In this document: one piece after another, positions 58,515 through 64,000 of the stretch
Numbering within the stretch: the first letter of the stretch is position 1
How the letters are laid out: the number at the start of each line of letters is the position of its first letter
Origin: Egaibacter sp046050465
GTDB taxonomy: Bacteria > Pseudomonadota > Gammaproteobacteria > Burkholderiales > Burkholderiaceae_C
Reading direction: 5' to 3'
DNA length: 64,000 nucleotides
Assembly (NCBI GenBank): GCA_046050465.1
Contig: JBJOPS010000050.1
Span: 62,001-126,000 of the forward strand
Made by a program: the position numbers and the translations under genes
Notes under the pieces: generated by a model
Seen by the model: the letters and a program-made list of their open reading frames with translations, nothing else
Told to the model about the DNA's origin: nothing
Database searches by the model: none

Positions 58515-58572
58515 TTTTTATAGCTGCTCAGGCATATTCAACGAGGGCTAGATGCCAATTTAGTGCAAAATT
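58507..58572 (+). repeat. 66-nt dispersed repeat, copy R8, across a stop codon
   Basis: CGCTATAGTTTTTATAGCTG, GCATATTCAACGAGGGCTAG and a distal TAGTGCAAAA match the family. The TAG at 58512-58514 inside it is the stop of the FAD oxidase; the rest separates two convergent genes. Confidence 0.85.
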
Positions 58573-58573
58573 C

Positions 58574-59665
58574 TCACGGATTTTCAGCGATGGCATTGGC
58601 CATGTACTCGATTTTTTTCTGCAAATCTGCATCGGTATCGGCATAGTGTTGCGCGATGGCATGGAATTCATCCTGAATTTCAATAAAGGCGTCAACCATG
58701 TCCGGGTCAAAATGACTGGCGCGAGCCTGGAAAATGACTTGCACCGCTTTGTCATGTGCGAGGCTCTCTTTGTATACCCGTGGACTGATGAGCGCATCGT
58801 ACACATCGGCAATCGCCATCAGACGCGCCGACACCGGGATCTGCTCGCCCGTCAAACCTTGGGGATAACCACTGCCGTCCCATTTTTCCTGATGGGAATA
58901 CACCAGCTCCCTGGCAACAGGGATAAATGAAGTACCCCGACCCAGTATTTTCTCGGCATTGTTAATCGCATCCCGCGCCAGCGTGGTGTGGGTTTTCATG
59001 ATGTCAAACTCGGCCGCGATCAGACTGCCTGGTTTGAGCAGGATGCGGTCCGGAATGCCAATGGAGCCCATGTCATAGAGCGGCACTGACTTGAACAGTG
59101 TGGCGATATATTGAGAGGTTAATATCGGCGCAAACTTGGGGTGCGCCTGAAGCCGCAGGGCCAGGCATTTCACATAATTTTGCGTGCGCAGAATATGGTT
59201 GCCGGTGTCAGAGTCCCGCGTTTCTGCCAGCGATGTCAGTGCAAAAATGGCAATCGCCTCGTCAGTACCGCTGGCTTTGAGCATCAGCTGCGCCCTGACG
59301 CGGGCACGCGTCGTCACGGGCACAAACGGCTCAACGATATAGTCTGCGCCTCCAACTTCAAAACAACGCGCTTGGCACTCAGAATCATGAGTTGCCAACA
59401 GAAAGATCACCGCAATGTCTTGGGCCAGCGGGTTTGCCTTGATGCGCCGACACACCTCGTACCCGTCCAGTACAGGCATGCCTGGATTCATCAGAATCAG
59501 GTCCGGCGGATTGCCCGATGCAGACAAGGCGATGGCCTTTTCTCCATCTTCGGCAAATTCAACGTGGTAGTCATCGCGCAACAGCCTGGCCAAGTCCTCC
59601 CGGCTGGATTTCCTGTCGTCAACGATCAGGATTGTTCGTCCTCTGGTGTGTGAATGTTCGTTCAT
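58574..59665 (-). CDS. Degenerate receiver plus HD-GYP protein (probable pseudoenzyme)
   Basis: A 363-residue protein with a CheY-like receiver (about residues 10-125) and an HD-GYP domain (about 140-345). The fold signatures are clear: LIVDDRKSSREDLARLLR, AETRDSDTGNHILRTQNYV, IMKTHTTLARDAI and KWDGSGYPQGLTGEQIPVSA. Key residues are altered, however. The phospho-acceptor aspartate is Asn60 (LILMNPGMP), the conserved receiver lysine is Glu112 (YIVEPF), the HD pair is Tyr197-Asp198 (LYDMGS), the following lysine is Ser201, and the usual HHE is HQE (258-260). It may bind ligands or partners without hydrolysing c-di-GMP. The gene is intact, with no frameshift. Confidence 0.88.
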   Translation of the reverse strand: MNEHSHTRGRTILIVDDRKSSREDLARLLRDDYHVEFAEDGEKAIALSASGNPPDLILMNPGMPVLDGYEVCRRIKANPLAQDIAVIFLLATHDSECQARCFEVGGADYIVEPFVPVTTRARVRAQLMLKASGTDEAIAIFALTSLAETRDSDTGNHILRTQNYVKCLALRLQAHPKFAPILTSQYIATLFKSVPLYDMGSIGIPDRILLKPGSLIAAEFDIMKTHTTLARDAINNAEKILGRGTSFIPVARELVYSHQEKWDGSGYPQGLTGEQIPVSARLMAIADVYDALISPRVYKESLAHDKAVQVIFQARASHFDPDMVDAFIEIQDEFHAIAQHYADTDADLQKKIEYMANAIAENP

Positions 59666-59716
59666 GGCACAGGCGTTGTTTGATCGTCATATTACCGGGT
59701 TTTGTGTGCTCCTGGC

Positions 59717-60649
59717 TCAGCGTGTCGCATTCCCGGCCAGCTTGTCGATTAAGCCGTTGAGTTCGTCCAGCGACCCGAACTGGATGCTCAGCTCGCCCAT
59801 TTCTTCCATGCGCCCGGCGCGCTTGACGCGTTTTTTGACCCGCACTTCCACCTGCGCCATCAGCAAATCCGACAGCTCTTCTTCCACGCGCTTGAGGTCG
59901 CGTGACTTCTCTTTTTTGGGTTTGGTCGAGGTCAGCGTGAACTCGGCGCCAAGCTTTTTCACCAGGCTCTCGGCCTCACGCACCGACATTTTTCGGGCCG
60001 TGATTTGAGTGGCCGCCGTGATCTGGGTGGCCCGGTCCAGCGCCAGCAAGGCACGGGCGTGGCCCATGTCCAGGTCACCCGCCATCAGCATCGTCTGCAC
60101 CGGCTCGGCCAGATTGAGCAGCCGCAACAGGTTGCTCGCGGCACTGCGCGAGCGCCCCACAGCCTGCGCGGCCAGCTCATGAGTAAGCCCAAACTCCTTG
60201 ATAAGACGTTGCAGGCCTTGGGCTTCTTCCAGCGGGTTGAGGTCTTCGCGCTGAATATTTTCGATGAGTGCCATCGCCGCGGCGGCCTCGTCCGGCACAT
60301 CGCGCACCAGCACCGGCACGCTGTCCAGCCCGGCCAGGCGGGCCGCGCGGAAGCGGCGCTCACCGGCGATGATTTCGTATTTGCCGCTGTTCGCACCACT
60401 GCTCAGGCGCCGCACCAGAATCGGCTGCATGATGCCCTGCGCCTTGATCGACTCGGCCAGCTCGTACAGCGCGCCCTCATCCATGCGGGTGCGGGGCTGG
60501 TATTGGCCGGGCACCATGTCGCTCAATAGCAGGCTGTGCGGCAGACCGGGGTTGATGACGCTGCCATCCTGGGGTGTCATTTCTTCGACCCTGGGGCCTA
60601 GCAGAGCCTCCAGACCGCGACCGAGTCCCTTGGGTTTTTTGGTAACCAT
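59717..60649 (-). CDS. parB: Chromosome partitioning protein ParB
   Basis: A 310-residue ParB. It has an N-terminal KPKGLGRGLEALLG, the CTP/ParB box AGERRFRAARLAGLDSVPVL and LIENIQREDLNPLEEAQGLQ, the HTH LTHELAAQAVGRSRSAASNL, and a C-terminal dimerisation segment. It loads on parS and spreads as a clamp to organise the origin region with ParA. The start is ATG 60649. It is separated from parA by a small hydrolase gene. Confidence 0.96.
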   Translation of the reverse strand: MVTKKPKGLGRGLEALLGPRVEEMTPQDGSVINPGLPHSLLLSDMVPGQYQPRTRMDEGALYELAESIKAQGIMQPILVRRLSSGANSGKYEIIAGERRFRAARLAGLDSVPVLVRDVPDEAAAAMALIENIQREDLNPLEEAQGLQRLIKEFGLTHELAAQAVGRSRSAASNLLRLLNLAEPVQTMLMAGDLDMGHARALLALDRATQITAATQITARKMSVREAESLVKKLGAEFTLTSTKPKKEKSRDLKRVEEELSDLLMAQVEVRVKKRVKRAGRMEEMGELSIQFGSLDELNGLIDKLAGNATR

Positions 60650-60674
60650 GGTGTGTCGTCCTCTTTCTCTTTTA

Positions 60675-61217
60675 TCAGGATGTTTGCTGTAGCTGCTGCA
60701 ACATGGCATGCCCTTGCGGCCACAAACCCAGGCCCGAGTCGGCGTTGATATGACCCGCCCTTGCGCAGTCCACAAATGAAGAACCCCAGGCGCTGGCCAG
60801 TGTTCGCGCACGCTCAAACGTGCAATACGGGTCTGACTGGCTGCCCAGCAACATGCTGCTAAAAGGCAGGCGCTGCATCGAAATGGGCGACCAGCTGGGC
60901 AGCACAGGACGCATTTCTTCGCGCTCGGCATCGCCCGGCGCGACCAGAAATGCACACTTGACCAGGTGGGTGTTACTTGAATGTGCGGCCCAGGCCGCTA
61001 CCAGCAGACAGCCCAGGCTGTGGGCGACCAGCACGGCGGGCCCGGTCTGCGCCAGCAGCACCTCCTCCAGACGGGCAATCCAGTCGCCGCGCCGGGGCCG
61101 CATCCATTCATGCTGTTCCACGCGTGTGTAGCCGTGCTCGCGCTCCCACATGCTTTGCCAGTGGTGCGGGCCGGAATTTTGCCAGCCGGGCAGGAGGAGA
61201 ACATTGGAAGAACTCAT
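60675..61217 (-). CDS. RBBP9/YdeN-family serine hydrolase
   Basis: A 180-residue alpha/beta hydrolase: VLLLPGWQNSGPHHWQSMWE near the start, the nucleophile elbow VLVAHSLGCLLVAAWA (Ser in GHSLG-type AHSLG), an acid in GSQSDPYC and a histidine in RAGHINADSGLG, completing a Ser-Asp-His triad. Substrate unknown. It sits between parA and parB on the same strand, and a copy of the 66-nt repeat starts right at its 5' end. Confidence 0.88.
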   Translation of the reverse strand: MSSSNVLLLPGWQNSGPHHWQSMWEREHGYTRVEQHEWMRPRRGDWIARLEEVLLAQTGPAVLVAHSLGCLLVAAWAAHSSNTHLVKCAFLVAPGDAEREEMRPVLPSWSPISMQRLPFSSMLLGSQSDPYCTFERARTLASAWGSSFVDCARAGHINADSGLGLWPQGHAMLQQLQQTS

Positions 61218-61218
61218 A

Positions 61219-61284
61219 TGCTATTATTTTTATAGCTGCTCACGCATATTTGACGGGGGTAAGAGGCCATTTTGATGCTTAAAA
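61219..61284 (+). repeat. 66-nt dispersed repeat, copy R9 (reference copy)
   Basis: The clearest intergenic copy. GCTAT (61220-61224) and ATAGC (61232-61236) can pair as a small hairpin, followed by GCTCACGCATATTTGACGGG and AGGCCATTTTGATGCTTAAA. It fills the space between the hydrolase start codon and the parA stop codon. Confidence 0.9.
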
Positions 61285-61316
61285 AGGTGCTTTTTCGGGC
61301 CTGGCACGACGGCTGG

Positions 61317-62102
61317 CTACATCTTGTCGATGCGCTCCACCATTTCCTGGGCAAACGTCACAAACGCCTGTGCGCCACGGGACGCCGGGTCAAACACAAC
61401 GCCCGGCAAGCCGTAGCTGGGTGCCTCGGCCAGACGCACATTGCGGGGAATCACCGTGTTGAACACCTTGTCGCCAAAGTGGGCCTTGAGCTGCTCGCCC
61501 ACCTGCTGCTGCAAGGTGATGCGGGGGTCAAACATCACGCGCAGCAGGCCGATGATGGCCAGGTCTTTGTTCAGGTTGGCGTGCACCTGCTTGATGGTGT
61601 TGACCAGATCGGTCAGGCCTTCCAGCGCGAAGTATTCGCACTGCATGGGCACGATCACGCCGTGCGCACAGCACAGGCCGTTGAGCGTGAGCATCGACAG
61701 GCTGGGCGGGCAATCGATCAGGATGAAGTCGTAGTCTTTGTCCACCGCAACCAGCGCGGTCTTGAGCCGTTTTTCGCGGCGCTCCACACCGACCAGCTCA
61801 ACCTCGGCCCCAGCCAGTTCGCGGCTGGCACCGAGCACGTCGTAAGAGCAGCCCGCCTCTACCAGCCTGGCGCTTTTGACGCGGGCTTCGGCCACCGTGG
61901 CAGACTCCAGCAACACGTCGTAAACGGTCATCTCCAGCGTGCGCTTGTCCACGCCGGAGCCCATGGTGGCATTGCCCTGCGGGTCCAGGTCAATCATCAG
62001 CACGCGCTGGCCAACTTTGGCCAGACCCGCCGCCAGATTCACCGTGGTGGTGGTTTTGCCAACCCCGCCCTTTTGGTTGGCGACACAGAATATTTTTGCC
62101 AC
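61317..62102 (-). CDS. parA: Chromosome partitioning ATPase ParA (Soj)
   Basis: A 261-residue ParA/Soj. The deviant Walker A motif is CVANQKGGVGKTTTTVNLAA, and the Walker A-prime and B regions are VLMIDLDPQGNATMG and FILIDCPPSLSMLTLNGL, followed by GLLRVMFDPRITLQQQV. It uses ATP-dependent DNA binding to move ParB-parS complexes. The best start is a GTG at 62102 placing the P-loop near the N-terminus; an in-frame ATG at 62147 would add residues that overlap the lysE-type gene. No strong RBS is visible for either. Confidence 0.95.
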   Translation of the reverse strand: MAKIFCVANQKGGVGKTTTTVNLAAGLAKVGQRVLMIDLDPQGNATMGSGVDKRTLEMTVYDVLLESATVAEARVKSARLVEAGCSYDVLGASRELAGAEVELVGVERREKRLKTALVAVDKDYDFILIDCPPSLSMLTLNGLCCAHGVIVPMQCEYFALEGLTDLVNTIKQVHANLNKDLAIIGLLRVMFDPRITLQQQVGEQLKAHFGDKVFNTVIPRNVRLAEAPSYGLPGVVFDPASRGAQAFVTFAQEMVERIDKM

Positions 62103-62118
62103 TGGATGGTTACCGGGT

Positions 62119-62733
62119 TCAGCGCGACAGCGCCAGTTTGACGCCAAAGCCGATCAGGAAGATGCCGGCCAGTTTTTGCAGCGTGCTGGAGATCACCGGG
62201 TTGGCGCGCAGGCGCTCCGCCAGAAAATGCGTCAGCAGCACCACCGCAAAACAATAGATAAAGGCGAGTACGGCGACCGTGAGCGCCATGACGCCAAAGG
62301 TCACCATGCCCAGATGCTGGGCCGGGTCAATGAACAGCGGGAAAAACGCCATGTAGAAAACAATGGCCTTGGGGTTCAGCACCGTGATGGTCAGCGCTTG
62401 CTGAAAGTAATGATGCGGCTTGATGTTGATAATCGGCGCCGCGCCGGGCTTGGCGATCAGCATCTGAAACCCCAGCCACGCCAGATAGGCCGCGCCCAGC
62501 CACTGCACCGCATGAAAGGCCGTCGGGTAGGCTGCCAGAACCGCCGCCACACCAGCCACTGCCAGCCACATCAGCACCTGGTCGCCCGCCATCAGCCCCA
62601 ATGTCGCCGCCAGCCCGCCCTTCAACCCGCCCTTGGTGGTGGACGTGATGATGGCCAGATTGCCCGGGCCGGGGATGAACAGCAGGATGATGAATGCGAC
62701 GACAAATGCGCCGTAGTCGACGATGCCAAACAT
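62119..62733 (-). CDS. LysE/RhtB-family amino-acid exporter
   Basis: A 204-residue membrane protein with about six helices. The family signature is FIILLFIPGPGNLAIITSTT, followed by GGLAATLGLMAGDQVLMWLA, YLAWLGFQMLIAKPGAA and NPKAIVFYMAFFPLFIDPAQ. RhtB-type exporters expel threonine, homoserine, leucine or other small amino acids. It lies between rsmG and parA on the same strand. Confidence 0.92.
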   Translation of the reverse strand: MFGIVDYGAFVVAFIILLFIPGPGNLAIITSTTKGGLKGGLAATLGLMAGDQVLMWLAVAGVAAVLAAYPTAFHAVQWLGAAYLAWLGFQMLIAKPGAAPIINIKPHHYFQQALTITVLNPKAIVFYMAFFPLFIDPAQHLGMVTFGVMALTVAVLAFIYCFAVVLLTHFLAERLRANPVISSTLQKLAGIFLIGFGVKLALSR

Positions 62734-62833
62734 GGGGATTTCTTTCTGGTTTGTCTGGAGGTAGGGGGTGAGTTTACGTTACGTTTTGGCTGGGCAATTT
62801 GGAGGCCTTTTGGAGGCGCTTTTGCCATGACCC

Positions 62834-62927
62834 GCAGAGTGTTTTGGGGTGAATGCCGCCGCTCATGTCCCCCGGCCTGCGGCCTCCTCCTTGACTTCGC
62901 TATGGCATTCGCCCCAAAACACTCTGC
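62834..62927 (+). repeat. 94-nt hairpin element, copy H1
   Basis: A left arm at 62834-62857 pairs with a right arm at 62904-62927 (24 bases, 23 complementary; arm begins GCAGAGTGTTTTGGGG). Between them lies a 46-base core (62858-62903) containing GTCCCCCGG and GGCCTCCTCCTTGAC, with an internal GGCC-TGC-GGCC mini-hairpin. The same core occurs in reverse orientation in copy H2. Confidence 0.85.
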
Positions 62928-63031
62928 TTGCACCGCATCATGCACACAAAGGCATTCCCTGTGGACCGGCCAGCGGCACTCTCATCCGGCTATTTGACTG
63001 CTTTATGGGCTGTGTACCACCAGCCTCGCCA

Positions 63032-63125
63032 GATCAGGCGGGCGCGGTACTCTGCGCAGTGAGGTCAAGGAGGAGGCCAAAGACCGGGGGACACGAACGG
63101 AGCAGAGTACCGCGCCCGCCTGATC
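63032..63125 (-). repeat. 94-nt hairpin element, copy H2
   Basis: A left arm at 63032-63055 (begins GATCAGGCGGGCGCGG) pairs perfectly over 24 bases with 63102-63125. The enclosed 46-base core, read on the minus strand, is 36/46 identical to that of H1, including GTCCCCCGG and GGCCTCCTCCTTGAC. The arms are unrelated in sequence to those of H1 except for a shared GCAGAGT end. Confidence 0.85.
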
Positions 63126-63168
63126 CACCACAAAAGCCAGGTAAGCCAGGAAGTTCCAGCCCAGAGAC

Positions 63169-63885
63169 CTAAACGCCAGCCCGCCGACGCATCCACACAA
63201 TACACCGCTCAGCCTCCAGCCCCGGCACAACCAGTTGTTCCACGTGAAACACTTCCACGCCCGGCGGCAGGGCAGCCAACTCATCGGCAGGGTGCTTGCC
63301 TTTCATGGCCATCCAGACCCCCTCCTCCGCCAACGCCTTTTCAGACCAGTTGGTGAAATCGACCAGCGACGCAAAGGCACGGGAGCTGATGACGTCGTAC
63401 GGATCGGTCAGGTTTTCCACCCGGGCGTGCAGACCGCGCAGGTTTGGCAACTTGAGGGTTGCCGCCACTTGCTGGATGAAAGCGGCCTTTTTGGCAACCG
63501 TGTCCACGCAGTCCACCCGAATCTCCGGGCAGCAGATGGCAATGACGATTCCGGGCAGCCCCGCCCCCGAGCCCACATCAAGCAGACGGGTTTCGCGGGG
63601 CTTCGCCTCGGCAGATTTCACGTCGGGCTTTTGCTCCGCCCCGGCCAATTGCAACCGCAGCGGCGCCACCACCGCCAGACTGTCCAGCAGGTGGTGCGTC
63701 AGCATCTCGGCCGGGTTGCGCACTGCTGTCAGGTTGTAGACCTTGTTCCATTTCTGGATCAGCTCCAGATAGGCCAGCAACGCATCGATCTGGGCGACAG
63801 TCAGAGAAACGCCTAACGACGGGGCCACCCGCTCCAATGTCTGACGGGCAGATTGGGGCACAGCCAGCGACCGCCCGGAACTCAT
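63169..63885 (-). CDS. rsmG: 16S rRNA (guanine527-N7)-methyltransferase RsmG
   Basis: A 238-residue RsmG. WNKVYNLTAVRNPAEMLTHH and LLDSLAVV precede the SAM-binding RLLDVGSGAGLPGIVIAI, then VDTVAKKAAFIQQVA and VISSRAFASLVDFTNW. It methylates G527 of 16S rRNA. An extra segment rich in Glu/Lys (about residues 83-95) precedes the SAM motif. Its ATG overlaps the mnmG stop (TCATGA). Codons near the C-terminus (VFHVEQ) coincide with a parS site. Confidence 0.95.
   Translation of the reverse strand: MSSGRSLAVPQSARQTLERVAPSLGVSLTVAQIDALLAYLELIQKWNKVYNLTAVRNPAEMLTHHLLDSLAVVAPLRLQLAGAEQKPDVKSAEAKPRETRLLDVGSGAGLPGIVIAICCPEIRVDCVDTVAKKAAFIQQVAATLKLPNLRGLHARVENLTDPYDVISSRAFASLVDFTNWSEKALAEEGVWMAMKGKHPADELAALPPGVEVFHVEQLVVPGLEAERCIVWMRRRAGV
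63236..63251. promoter_or_regulatory. parS site (ParB-binding centromere) inside rsmG
   Basis: TGTTCCACGTGAAACA fully fits the degenerate 16-bp consensus TGTTNCACGTGAAACA. It lies within the rsmG coding region, about 2.6 kb from parB. It is the only such site I found in the window. Confidence 0.93.
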
Positions 63886-64000
63886 GAACTCAGCGTTCCG
63901 AAGCCGCGCAGACCACCCTTTTTGAGGTGAACCATCAGCAACGAGATGCTGGCCGGGGTGATGCCGGAGATGCGTGACGCCAGCCCCAGCGTCTCGGGCC
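63882..64000 (-). CDS. mnmG: C-terminal fragment of tRNA uridine-5-carboxymethylaminomethyl modification enzyme MnmG
   Basis: The last 38 or so codons are visible: PETLGLASRISGITPASISL followed by a LMVHLKKGG ending, the conserved C-terminal domain of MnmG (GidA). With MnmE it modifies the wobble uridine of certain tRNAs. It overlaps the rsmG start by a TCATGA junction. The rest lies beyond the window. Confidence 0.93.
   Translation of the reverse strand, partial: PETLGLASRISGITPASISLLMVHLKKGGLRGFGTLSS

Larger units (their letters stand above)
62734..63168. other. 435-base gap between rsmG and the lysE-type gene, with two related hairpin elements
   Basis: No gene is seen. The region is dominated by two 94-nt inverted-repeat elements, listed separately, with a 104-base spacer between them. 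The presumed promoter for the lysE-parA-hydrolase-parB genes lies in the left part, but no clear -35/-10 pair is evident. Confidence 0.7.

Noticed and set aside
1..64000. tRNA, rRNA, CRISPR arrays, insertion sequences, riboswitches
   Set aside because: Reading both strands gave no cloverleaf with CCA-type ends, no rRNA core sequences, no regularly spaced repeats, no transposase or integrase motifs and no riboswitch core that could be supported.

Overview
The window looks like chromosomal DNA of a GC-rich betaproteobacterium, most likely Burkholderiales and probably Comamonadaceae (Rhodoferax or Polaromonas type). The basis is the character of the proteins (TfpZ-type pilin accessory protein, type 2 ArgC, YaeQ, DUF3717/DUF1289 protein), the order mnmG-rsmG-lysE-parA-hydrolase-parB, and a dispersed 66-nt repeat that I associate with that family from memory. 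No rRNA, tRNA, CRISPR array, transposase or prophage gene was found. The right edge (mnmG, rsmG, parAB and a parS site) is the kind of region that normally lies beside oriC.

Left part (1-12.7 kb): sugar-acid and amino-acid catabolism. There is the tail of an idnO-like dehydrogenase, an idnD-like dehydrogenase, a cupin, and a GntR-controlled divergent cluster. One arm carries a UxaA-family dehydratase and an Ldh-family oxidoreductase. The other carries two SDR dehydrogenases and an FAH-family hydrolase. This set fits a non-phosphorylating route from a sugar acid to pyruvate plus a hydroxy acid. DadA, a VOC protein, a LysR regulator with an omega-amino-acid aminotransferase, and a secreted M14 peptidase follow.

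Middle part (12.9-31.7 kb): topoisomerase III fused to a SWIB domain sits divergent from a SET-domain methyltransferase. Next come birA, a SPOR-like protein, a two-component pair, a MarR regulator, recA-recX, argC, sucCD and a TerC protein. A tightly spaced module follows: PP2C phosphatase, double FHA protein, cyclic-nucleotide phosphodiesterase fold, and a GAF-containing GspE/PilB-type ATPase.

Pilin block (31.7-39.2 kb): a type IV pilin with a sigma-54 promoter, two tandem Wzy/PglL-type ligases, moaC, tfpZ, an M48 peptidase with a C-terminal repeat region, and a DUF3717/DUF1289 protein. From 32.45 kb the plus strand turns strikingly G-rich and holds several G-tracts and in-frame tandem repeats.

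Right part (39.3-64 kb): yaeQ, purB, a GST, glnE, yhdP with a sensor kinase, a thioesterase, an SDR plus phytanoyl-CoA-dioxygenase-type pair, a GGDEF-EAL protein, a second GST, a cobalamin adenosyltransferase, an FAD oxidase, a degenerate receiver/HD-GYP protein, and parB-hydrolase-parA-lysE-rsmG-mnmG.

The main unexplained structures are three. (1) Two 94-nt elements between lysE and rsmG share a conserved 46-nt core, but their 24-nt complementary arms differ completely in sequence. (2) Nine copies of a 66-nt repeat are spread over the window; several supply coding sequence, including a signal peptide, an enzyme N-terminus, a linker and three stop codons. (3) Eukaryote-like chromatin domains (SWIB on a histone-H1-like tail, and SET) are encoded side by side across an alternating purine-pyrimidine gap.
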